A program made the translations under genes and the position numbers. From contig DATEQV010000348.1 of assembly GCA_035272265.1 (NCBI GenBank), forward strand, positions 1 through 8,005: 8,005 nucleotides of DNA, in the 5' to 3' direction. Source of the DNA: Acidisphaera sp035272265. GTDB lineage: Bacteria; Pseudomonadota; Alphaproteobacteria; Acetobacterales; Acetobacteraceae. The notes under the pieces are model-generated. The model worked only from the letters and a program-made list of their open reading frames with translations, was not told the origin of the DNA and did no database searches. How positions within the stretch are numbered: the stretch's first letter is position 1; each line of letters starts with the position of its first letter. Shown here piece by piece: positions 1-5,556 of this stretch.

Positions 1-835
1 GCCGCAGCGGGACGCGAGCGTGAATATCGAGGACCGCGGCTACCAGTTCGCCGACGGCGTCTATGAGGTGATCTACGTCCATGGCGGACGGTTGATCGAC
101 GAGGACCGGCACCTCGACCGGCTCGAGCGCAGCCTGCGCGAGCTGCGCATCGCCCAGCCGATGCACCGCGAGGCGCTGCGCTGCGTGCTGCGCGAGGTGG
201 CGGCGCGCAACCGCGTGACCGACGGAATCGTCTACATGCAGGTGACGCGCGGCGTGGCGAAGCGCGATCACGCGTTTCCCGCGGCGTGGACCCCGCCGTC
301 GCTCGTTATCACCTCGCGCCGCATCCCGCCGTTCCCGGCCGAGGCGGACGCGTGGACCGTGCATGCGATCACCCAGCCCGACATCCGCTGGTCTCGCGTG
401 GACATCAAGTCCGTCGGGCTGCTGCCCAACGTGCTCGCCAAGCAGGCCGCGCGCGAGCAGGGCGCGGGCGAGGCGATCCTGTTCGACCGCAATGGCATGG
501 TGACCGAGGGCTCCTCGACGAACGTGTGGATCGTCGACGCGAAGGGCGTGCTGCGCACACGGCACCTGGACAATGCGATTCTCGCCGGCTGCACGCGCGG
601 CGCGGTGATCGCGCTGATGGCGGATGCCGGGATGACGTTCGAGGAGTGCGCGTTCAGCCTCGACGAGCTGCGCGCGGCGCAGGAGGTATTCATCACCTCG
701 GCGACCAGCTTCGTGCGCGCGATCACCGCCGTCGACGGCGCGACGATCGGCGATGGCACGCCCGGACCGGTGACGTCCGCGATCTTCGATCTGTTCTCGC
801 GCCACGTGCGCGGCGACCGACGCAACGCGGCGTGA
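1..835 (+). CDS. dat: D-amino-acid transaminase, class IV PLP fold (5' end missing)
   Basis: Interconverts D-alanine or other D-amino acids and 2-oxo acids using pyridoxal phosphate in the cytoplasm; D-Ala and D-Glu feed peptidoglycan synthesis. The frame is already open at base 2 and reads PQRDASVNIEDRGYQFADG, the usual internal start of these proteins, so the true start lies upstream of the window and the GTG at 20 is only an internal codon. The PLP lysine is the AAG at 407-409 in the DIKSVGLLPNVLAK motif, and EGSSTNVW follows as the cofactor-binding motif. The D-specific carboxylate-trap residues of Bacillus D-AAT are all present: Tyr in GVYEV (62-64), Arg (263-265) and His (269-271) in the RDH motif. 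This favours D-transaminase over branched-chain aminotransferase or aminodeoxychorismate lyase. A dat gene next to hfq is a common alphaproteobacterial arrangement. The stop is TGA at 833-835. Confidence 0.93.
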   Translation, partial: PQRDASVNIEDRGYQFADGVYEVIYVHGGRLIDEDRHLDRLERSLRELRIAQPMHREALRCVLREVAARNRVTDGIVYMQVTRGVAKRDHAFPAAWTPPSLVITSRRIPPFPAEADAWTVHAITQPDIRWSRVDIKSVGLLPNVLAKQAAREQGAGEAILFDRNGMVTEGSSTNVWIVDAKGVLRTRHLDNAILAGCTRGAVIALMADAGMTFEECAFSLDELRAAQEVFITSATSFVRAITAVDGATIGDGTPGPVTSAIFDLFSRHVRGDRRNAA

Positions 836-882
836 CCTCACTCCGTCACCGCAACCTTGTTCTGTCATCGCACAAGTCCACG

Positions 883-995
883 TCGTCATCGCGAGGCGCG
901 AAGCGCCGTGGCGATCCAGGGCCGCGTGACAGGCGTTTGTCACGTTGGCCTGGATCGCCACCCGCCACGCCTTCGCCTCGCGGTCGCGATGACGA
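883..995. repeat. REP/MITE-like palindromic element in the dat-HAD spacer
   Basis: A long imperfect inverted repeat fills most of the 175-base spacer. The outer 12 bases of the left arm (tcgtcatcgcga, 883-894) are repeated perfectly in inverse at 984-995. The inner 13 bases (gtggcgatccagg, 908-920) are repeated perfectly in inverse at 949-961. Between them the left arm has 13 bases and the right arm 22, so the right arm carries a 9-base excess or rearrangement. The apex contains a second perfect hairpin, cgtgaca (925-931) and tgtcacg (938-944), around a 6-base loop. The motif (g)tcatcgcgaggcgcgaagcg is of the kind seen as dispersed intergenic repeats in many alphaproteobacterial genomes. Only one copy lies in this window, so dispersal is from general knowledge. 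It could act as a transcription terminator or mRNA-stabilising hairpin after dat; there is no T-run. Confidence 0.72.
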
Positions 996-1002
996 GGTGA
1001 TC
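994..1002 (+). promoter_or_regulatory. Strong Shine-Dalgarno of the HAD gene, overlapping the repeat end
   Basis: The string gaggtgatc is complementary to the 3' end of alphaproteobacterial 16S rRNA (anti-SD CACCTCC and flank). It ends 8 bases before the ATG at 1011 and supports that start. Its first two bases are also the last two bases of the palindromic element. Confidence 0.6.
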
Positions 1003-1010
1003 GGCCCTCG

Positions 1011-1667
1011 ATGACCGCGCCGAACCTGCACTCCCCGACCGTTCTGCTCTGGGACTGGGACAACACGCTGGTCGATGCCTGGGCCGGAGTGGCGGCGGCG
1101 CTGAACGCCGCGTTCGCCGCCTTCGGCCTGCCGCAATGGACCGCCGCCGAGGTGCGCGCCCGTGTGCGCACCTCGTTGCGCGACAGTTTCCCCGTCGTCT
1201 TCGGCGCCGACTGGCCGCACGCCCGCGATATCTTCTATGCGGCCCTCGCCGAGCAGCACCTGTCGCACGTCACCCCGATGCCGGGCGCGCAGGACGCGTT
1301 GTTCGCAGGGCGGAACTGGCCGCAGGCCGTGGTGTCAAACAAGACCGGCCGGTTCCTGCGCGACGAAGTGGCGCATCTGGGATGGGCGCCCATGTTCGGC
1401 GCCGTCGTCGGCGCGGGTGACGCGGAGGCCGACAAGCCGGACCCCGCGCCGATCCGCCTCGCGCTGGCGCAACTCGGCCATTCGCCGTCGCGGACCGTCT
1501 GGTATCTGGGCGATACCGCATTGGATATGCAGGCCGCGCGCGCGGCCGGCGTGATGGCGGTGCTGGTCGGCGATGCCGCACATGACGGTGGCGTGGCGCG
1601 CGCGGCACCCGATTTGCACATTGCCGACGCGGTAGCCCTGGCGGATCGGCTTCGCGCGCTGGCGTGA
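1011..1667 (+). CDS. HAD-superfamily hydrolase, phosphoglycolate-phosphatase-like
   Basis: A 218-residue predicted cytoplasmic phosphatase of the haloacid dehalogenase superfamily. All four HAD motifs are visible: motif I DWDNT with the nucleophile Asp15 and the acid/base Asp17; motif II Ser109 in VVSNKT; motif III Lys142 in DKPDP; motif IV GDTALD with Asp168 and Asp172 binding magnesium. The helical stretch after motif I (about residues 22-90) is a C1-type cap, as in Gph/PGMB-like members. Length and motif spacing fit an intact enzyme. Substrate cannot be read from sequence: phosphoglycolate, a sugar phosphate or another small phosphoester are all possible. The ATG start is backed by a strong ribosome-binding site at 994-1002 and gives the normal short N-terminus before motif I. 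The gene sits between dat and hfq, separated from dat by the palindromic element and from hfq by a 145-base spacer with its own candidate promoter. Confidence 0.9.
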   Translation: MTAPNLHSPTVLLWDWDNTLVDAWAGVAAALNAAFAAFGLPQWTAAEVRARVRTSLRDSFPVVFGADWPHARDIFYAALAEQHLSHVTPMPGAQDALFAGRNWPQAVVSNKTGRFLRDEVAHLGWAPMFGAVVGAGDAEADKPDPAPIRLALAQLGHSPSRTVWYLGDTALDMQAARAAGVMAVLVGDAAHDGGVARAAPDLHIADAVALADRLRALA

Positions 1668-1705
1668 TATTGTCCCCCCGCGGTTGCCATCCGGAAGCCC
1701 GCTCC

Positions 1706-1733
1706 TTGCACGGGGGTGACCGGCTGCTAATCT
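1706..1733 (+). promoter_or_regulatory. Candidate sigma-70-type promoter for hfq
   Basis: TTGCAC at 1706-1711 and TAATCT at 1728-1733 are separated by 16 bases, a reasonable match to the housekeeping consensus in a GC-rich genome. Transcription would begin near 1740, giving a leader of about 70 bases before the hfq GTG at 1813. This is a motif match only; read-through from the HAD gene is equally possible. Confidence 0.45.
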
Positions 1734-1750
1734 TCTGACGCGCTGAAACA

Positions 1751-1779
1751 CTGCCGCGGCTGTGCCACGTCCGCGGCGG
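1751..1779 (+). promoter_or_regulatory. Hairpin in the hfq leader
   Basis: gccgcgg (1753-1759) pairs perfectly with ccgcggc (1771-1777) around an 11-base loop. One G-U pair (1752/1778) and a C-G pair (1751/1779) extend the stem to nine pairs. It is followed by an unstructured A-rich stretch (about 1780-1806) reaching the Shine-Dalgarno. No T-run follows, so it does not look like an intrinsic terminator. It may shape translation or stability of the hfq mRNA. Confidence 0.45.
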
Positions 1780-1800
1780 GACAATGGAACAAACAACCGA

Positions 1801-1804
1801 AGGA
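1801..1804 (+). promoter_or_regulatory. Shine-Dalgarno that decides the hfq start
   Basis: AGGA, inside gaaggaaag, lies 8 bases before the GTG at 1813. This selects that GTG rather than the in-frame GTG at 1762, which would fall inside the leader hairpin and add 17 basic, non-conserved residues. Confidence 0.7.
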
Positions 1805-1812
1805 AAGCTGCC

Positions 1813-2133
1813 GTGGCCAATGAGAAGTCACAGAACGTTCAGGACGTCTTCCTGAACCATGTGCGCAAGAACAAGACGCCGGTGACGGTCTTCCTAGTGA
1901 ACGGCGTGAAACTGCAGGGCATCATCACCTGGTTCGACAACTTCTCTGTGCTGCTGCGCAGGGACGGGCACACGCAGCTCGTCTACAAGCACGCGATCAG
2001 CACGGTGATGCCGGGTGCACCCATCCAGCTGTTCGACGCCGCGACCGCATCGACGGGCGCCGGCACCGCGTCCGCGACGACCGCACGCGAAGGTGCGGCT
2101 GCGCGGGAGACGGCACCTGCCGGCGGAGAGTGA
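1813..2133 (+). CDS. hfq: RNA chaperone Hfq
   Basis: Hexameric Sm-like RNA chaperone that pairs small RNAs with mRNAs and modulates translation and decay. The 106-residue protein starts at GTG 1813 with M(V)ANEKSQNVQDVFLN, matching typical alphaproteobacterial Hfq N-termini. Conserved landmarks are Gln10-Asp11 (proximal face), the basic rim NHVRKNKTP, FLVNGVKLQG (Sm1), ITWFDNF with the U-binding Phe44, LLRRDGHTQ, and the Sm2 signature YKHAIS (Tyr58, Lys59, His60). The Sm core ends near residue 75 at PIQLFD. About 30 residues rich in Ala, Thr and Gly follow and should form a disordered tail; such tails vary widely between species. hfq is followed immediately by hflX, as in many Gram-negative bacteria. 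The leader's A-rich stretch beside the ribosome-binding site makes autoregulation plausible, by analogy with E. coli and Sinorhizobium. Confidence 0.97.
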   Translation: MANEKSQNVQDVFLNHVRKNKTPVTVFLVNGVKLQGIITWFDNFSVLLRRDGHTQLVYKHAISTVMPGAPIQLFDAATASTGAGTASATTAREGAAARETAPAGGE

Positions 2134-3448
2134 GACCCGTACGGGCCCGACCCGTACCGCTGTCATCCTGCCCTGGGAGAAGCCGGACGGCGCGCGCGAG
2201 GCGACGCGTGCCGCCGAGGCGCGCTTGCAGGAAGCGATCGGGCTCGCCGGCGCGATCCGGCTGGAGGTCGTGCACACCGCGATCCTGCCGCTGCGCAGCC
2301 GGCGTCCGTCGACGCTGCTCGGCGAAGGGCAGGTGGCCGCGCAGGGGACCGCGATCGCCGAGCACGACGTCACCCTTGCCATCGTCGATGCCGCGCTGTC
2401 GCCCGTGCAGCAGCGCAACCTCGAACGCGCGTGGAACTGCAAGGTCATCGACCGCACCGGCTTGATCCTCGACATCTTCGGCGAGCGCGCGGCGACGCGC
2501 GAAGGCGCGCTGCAGGTCGAACTCGCGCATCTTGAGTATCAGCGTTCGCGCCTCGTGCGGTCGTGGACTCACTTGGAGCGGCAGCGCGGCGGCTTCGGCT
2601 TCCTCGGCGGCCCCGGCGAGACGCAGATCGAGGCGGACCGGCGGCTGATCGGCGAGCGCATCGTCAAGCTCAAGCGCGAACTGGAACAGGTGCGCCGCAC
2701 GCGCGGTCTGCATCGCACGGCGCGACGCCGCGTGCCGTTCCCGGTCATCGCGCTGGTCGGTTACACGAACGCGGGCAAGTCGACGCTGTTCAACGCGATG
2801 ACCGGCGCCGACGTGGCCGCGAAGGACCAGCTGTTCGCAACACTCGATCCGACGATGCGCGGCATCCGCCTGCCGTCGGGGCGCCGCGCCATCCTGTCCG
2901 ACACCGTGGGCTTCATCAGCGACCTGCCGACCGAACTCGTCGCCGCGTTTCGCGCCACGCTGGAAGAAGTGGCCGAGGCCGACGTGATCCTGCACGTGCG
3001 CGACATCGCGCATCCCGATACGGCTGCGCAGCGTGCCGACGTCGTCGGCGTGCTGGACGGCCTGGCGCATGACGGCACGCTGGAGACCGACTGGTCCGAG
3101 CGCACGATCGAGGTGCTCAACAAGGCCGACCTGCTCGGCGGCGTGGCCAACGTGCCGGCGCGCCCGCCGTCCAACCGCAGCGCGGGCACGGTCGCGGTCT
3201 CCGCCATCACCGGCGAGGGACTGCACGATCTGCGCGTCGCGGTGGATGCGCGCATCGCGGCGGGGATGGAGGTCGCCGACTACGTGATCCCGTCGGCCGA
3301 CGGCGCGCGCCTCGCGTGGCTGTATCGGCACGGCGAGGTGGTGCGGCGCGACGACGACGACGAGGGCGTGCACGTCACCGTGCGCCTGCTGCCGGCCGAC
3401 CGTGCGCGCTTCGAGCGCCCGGCCGCGGGCAATCCGGACGCCGCATGA
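2093..3448 (+). CDS. hflX: Ribosome-splitting GTPase HflX
   Basis: OBG-HflX-class GTPase that binds 50S subunits and 70S ribosomes and rescues or splits stalled ribosomes under stress. From GTG 2093 it has 451 residues. The N-terminal HflX domain (about 22-195) carries the LLGEGQV segment and the family hallmark GGPGETQIE (172-180), followed by a basic coiled helical region. The G domain shows G1 GYTNAGKS (223-230), the G2 threonine region LFATLDPT, G3 DTVGF (from 270), G4 NKAD (343-346) and G5 SAITGEG (370-376). A C-terminal domain includes an acidic RDDDDE run. The start is uncertain: homology begins near TRTAVILPW (about base 2138), and in-frame starts upstream (GTG 2093, GTG 2015) lie inside hfq without a clear Shine-Dalgarno. 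2093 is chosen because it spares the Hfq core. Translation probably depends on ribosomes finishing hfq. Confidence 0.93.
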   Translation: MRLRGRRHLPAESETRTGPTRTAVILPWEKPDGAREATRAAEARLQEAIGLAGAIRLEVVHTAILPLRSRRPSTLLGEGQVAAQGTAIAEHDVTLAIVDAALSPVQQRNLERAWNCKVIDRTGLILDIFGERAATREGALQVELAHLEYQRSRLVRSWTHLERQRGGFGFLGGPGETQIEADRRLIGERIVKLKRELEQVRRTRGLHRTARRRVPFPVIALVGYTNAGKSTLFNAMTGADVAAKDQLFATLDPTMRGIRLPSGRRAILSDTVGFISDLPTELVAAFRATLEEVAEADVILHVRDIAHPDTAAQRADVVGVLDGLAHDGTLETDWSERTIEVLNKADLLGGVANVPARPPSNRSAGTVAVSAITGEGLHDLRVAVDARIAAGMEVADYVIPSADGARLAWLYRHGEVVRRDDDDEGVHVTVRLLPADRARFERPAAGNPDAA

Positions 3449-4272
3449 CCGAGGATGACGTCGCCGCTCTCGCCGCCATCCTCGCGGACGCCGGGCGGCG
3501 GGAGATCATGCCGCGTTTCCGCGCCCTCGGCCCCGGCGACATCCGCACCAAGTCGGGGCCCACGGACTTCGTCACCGTTGCCGACGAGGCGGCCGAACGC
3601 GCCATCGCCGCGGCCCTGCTGCGTCGTTACCCCGGCGCGCTGATCGTCGGCGAGGAGGCGGCGGCGGCCGATCCGTCGCTGCTGCCGCTTCGAGGCGACG
3701 CGGCGCTCGCCTTCGTCGTCGATCCGATCGACGGCACGTTCAACTACCAGGCCGGCCTGCCGCTGTTCGGCTCGATGGTCGCGGCGATCGAGCACGGCGA
3801 GATCACCGCCGCCGCCATCCACGATCCGGTGATCGGCGACACCGCCTGCGCGCTGGCCGGGCAGGGCGCGTGGCTGGATGGGCCGTCCGGCCGGCGGATG
3901 CTGCGCGTCGCCGCATCGGTGCCGGTCGAGCGGATGGCTGGCATGGCGTCGTGGATGTATCTGCACGAGCCCGAGCGCACCCGCGTCGTCGCTGGCCTGG
4001 CGCATGTGAGTGCCGCGTGGAGCTACCGCTGTGCGGCGCACGAGTACCGCACCGCCGCCGGCGGCCACTGCCACTTCCTGCTCTACAACAAGCTGATGCC
4101 CTGGGATCACGCGCCGGGATGGCTGCTGCATCGCGAGGCCGGCGGCTACGCGGCGCGGTTCGACGGCTCGCCCTATACCGCCTCGGTCACCAGCGGCGGG
4201 TTGATCTGTACCCCCGACGAGGAGAGCTGGCGTGCCTTGCGCGCGGTGCTGCTCGATCCGCCCGGCGACTGA
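3445..4272 (+). CDS. Inositol monophosphatase family phosphatase
   Basis: A 275-residue magnesium-dependent, lithium-sensitive-type phosphatase of the IMPase/FIG superfamily. Family motifs in order: DFVTVADEAAER (41-52), the metal ligand GEE (69-71), DPIDGTFNY (93-101) with Asp93, Asp96 and Thr98 at the metal site, and MPWDHAPGWLLHREAGG (218-234) with Asp221. These residues are complete, so it should be active. The substrate is open: myo-inositol-1-phosphate, histidinol phosphate, fructose-1,6-bisphosphate or 3'-phosphoadenosine-5'-phosphate are all used within the family. The start ATG at 3445 overlaps the hflX stop as ATGA, giving the usual short N-terminus; an in-frame GTG at 3316 would add 43 residues inside hflX with no family similarity. 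There is only a weak Shine-Dalgarno, so translational coupling to hflX is likely. Its stop lies 3 bases from the stop of the convergent MFS gene. Confidence 0.9.
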   Translation: MTEDDVAALAAILADAGRREIMPRFRALGPGDIRTKSGPTDFVTVADEAAERAIAAALLRRYPGALIVGEEAAAADPSLLPLRGDAALAFVVDPIDGTFNYQAGLPLFGSMVAAIEHGEITAAAIHDPVIGDTACALAGQGAWLDGPSGRRMLRVAASVPVERMAGMASWMYLHEPERTRVVAGLAHVSAAWSYRCAAHEYRTAAGGHCHFLLYNKLMPWDHAPGWLLHREAGGYAARFDGSPYTASVTSGGLICTPDEESWRALRAVLLDPPGD

Positions 4273-4275
4273 CCA

Positions 4276-5487
4276 TTACGTCGGCGCCAGCTCGGGTGCT
4301 GCGGGTCGGGCGCGGAACAGCAGCACCGAGCCCAGGACGCAGGCGCAGGCCACGATGCACAACGCGCCGAAGCCGAAATAGGCGTTGATCTGCCCGCCGA
4401 AGACGCCGCCGAGCGTCGCGCCGAGCGCGGTGCAGGCGTTCAGCAGGCCGACGCTCTCGCCGCGGTCGATGGTCGCGAGTTCCACCGCCAGCGTGTTGCT
4501 GCTCACCCCCAGCAGCGGCCAGAGGATCTGGGTGGCGGCAAACGCCGCCAGGATGGGCACGGTCGCCCAGTCCGGCTTGGCCCAGGCGATGGCGGCGAGG
4601 ACCACCAGCACCAAGGCGCGCGTCAGCAGGCCGCGCATCAGCGCGTCGCTCGCCGAGCCGCGATGCTCCCAGCGTGCCGCCACCCGATAGAGCGGCAGGC
4701 CGAGTGTGATGCCGACCGCGTAGGCGGCGGCCGGCAGGAGCGCCGGCTGGTGGAACTCCTGCGTCAGTGCGACCGGGAACATCACGCAGACCGCGTTGGT
4801 CGCCGTGTAGGAGAGCAGCCAGACCGCCAGGAAGAGGGCCAGCGGACCGTGCGGCAGCCAGCCCAGCGAGGCGATGCCGCGCCAGCTGGCGATGTGGATG
4901 CGCATCGCACCCCCCGCGGCACCCGCCTCGCCGCCGCGCGAGGGGTGTGCCTTTACGTCGCCCCTGGCGACTTGGGCCGGGTCGCGCGGCGCGAACCGCA
5001 GGACCAGCGGCAGTGCCAGCGCGTAGGCGGCCGCCTGAACGCCGAAGGCGATGTCCGCTCGGTGCGCCAGCGCGCCGGCCAGCAGCAGCCCGGCCACCTG
5101 TCCCATGCTCATGTAGGTCTGCAGCAGGCCGATGCGCTCGTCCCACATGTCGCGTGGCGTCGACCCGACGATGAAGATCGTGCCCATGATGGTGGCCGCG
5201 ACCGAGCCGAGGCCGCCGGTGAACGCCAGCGCGAGATGGGCCGGCAGGCCGGCCACGAACGGGAAGGCGACCATCGAGACCATGCCCAGCCCGAGGCCGG
5301 CAACCGCGAGATTGTGATGCTGTCCGCGTTGGTCGCTCCAATGGCCCAGGATGGGCCCGAGCAGCCCGGCGGCGGCCCAGGCGGAATACAGGATTCCGCC
5401 GTAGCCGCCGGCCAGCGGCAGCAGGATCGGCGCCATGCCGCTCTGCGCCACGCCGAGCACGGCGTAGCCGAGGAACCACGCGGGCAT
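4276..5487 (-). CDS. MFS transporter
   Basis: A 403-residue inner-membrane protein with roughly twelve hydrophobic segments in two halves, typical of the major facilitator superfamily. The loop 2-3 signature is GHWSDQRGQ (48-56), a recognisable version of the MFS GxxxDxxGR motif. A hydrophilic, glycine- and basic-rich central loop (about 165-207) separates the halves. The C-terminal half contains DRGESVGLLNACTALGATLG (341-360), resembling drug/solute efflux members. No substrate can be assigned. The ATG at 5487 is preceded on its own strand by AAGGGG (5503-5498), 10 bases upstream. It diverges from the aldose epimerase gene and converges on the IMPase-family gene with almost no gap. The divergent sugar-epimerase neighbour weakly hints at carbohydrate transport, but that is inference. 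Confidence 0.85.
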   Translation of the reverse strand: MPAWFLGYAVLGVAQSGMAPILLPLAGGYGGILYSAWAAAGLLGPILGHWSDQRGQHHNLAVAGLGLGMVSMVAFPFVAGLPAHLALAFTGGLGSVAATIMGTIFIVGSTPRDMWDERIGLLQTYMSMGQVAGLLLAGALAHRADIAFGVQAAAYALALPLVLRFAPRDPAQVARGDVKAHPSRGGEAGAAGGAMRIHIASWRGIASLGWLPHGPLALFLAVWLLSYTATNAVCVMFPVALTQEFHQPALLPAAAYAVGITLGLPLYRVAARWEHRGSASDALMRGLLTRALVLVVLAAIAWAKPDWATVPILAAFAATQILWPLLGVSSNTLAVELATIDRGESVGLLNACTALGATLGGVFGGQINAYFGFGALCIVACACVLGSVLLFRARPAAPELAPT

Positions 5488-5556
5488 CAGGCGGAATCCC
5501 CTTGACCCGCACCGGATTCATTGCCGAACGTCAATCGCAGCTCCCCTCGGGCGCCG
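5488..5556. promoter_or_regulatory. Shared divergent regulatory region, MFS / epimerase
   Basis: These 69 bases must hold the start signals for both divergent genes. TTGACC at 5502-5507 (plus) and TTGACG at 5534-5529 (minus) look like -35 boxes facing their respective genes, but no acceptable -10 lies 16-18 bases downstream of either, so no promoter is assigned precisely. The AAGGGG ribosome-binding site of the MFS gene is also here. Confidence 0.3.

Noticed and set aside
1672..1720. Possible terminator after the HAD gene (gtcccccc against gggggtgac)
   Set aside because: The stem has a bulge and a loop of about 30 bases, no T-run, and overlaps the candidate hfq -35 box.
1762..1812. N-terminal extension of hfq from the GTG at 1762
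   Set aside because: It starts inside the leader hairpin, lacks a Shine-Dalgarno and adds residues absent from Hfq; GTG 1813 has AGGA 8 bases upstream.
1997..3373. A 458-codon minus-strand open frame opposite hfq/hflX
   Set aside because: Its His/Arg/Ala-rich composition is the usual mirror of a GC-rich gene, it has no recognisable domain, and the plus strand has an unmistakable HflX.
3316..3444. N-terminal extension of the IMPase-family gene into hflX
   Set aside because: The added 43 residues are Arg-rich and unlike the family; ATG 3445 with the ATGA overlap fits normal length.
4187..5521. A 444-codon minus-strand open frame and a 280-codon plus-strand frame (4663-5505) over the MFS gene
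   Set aside because: Both are Arg/Gly/Ala-rich with no membrane or domain pattern; the 4276-5487 minus frame gives a clear twelve-helix transporter.
5502..5534. Two facing TTGAC boxes as a defined divergent promoter pair
   Set aside because: No acceptable -10 element at proper spacing for either, so only the region, not exact promoters, is annotated.
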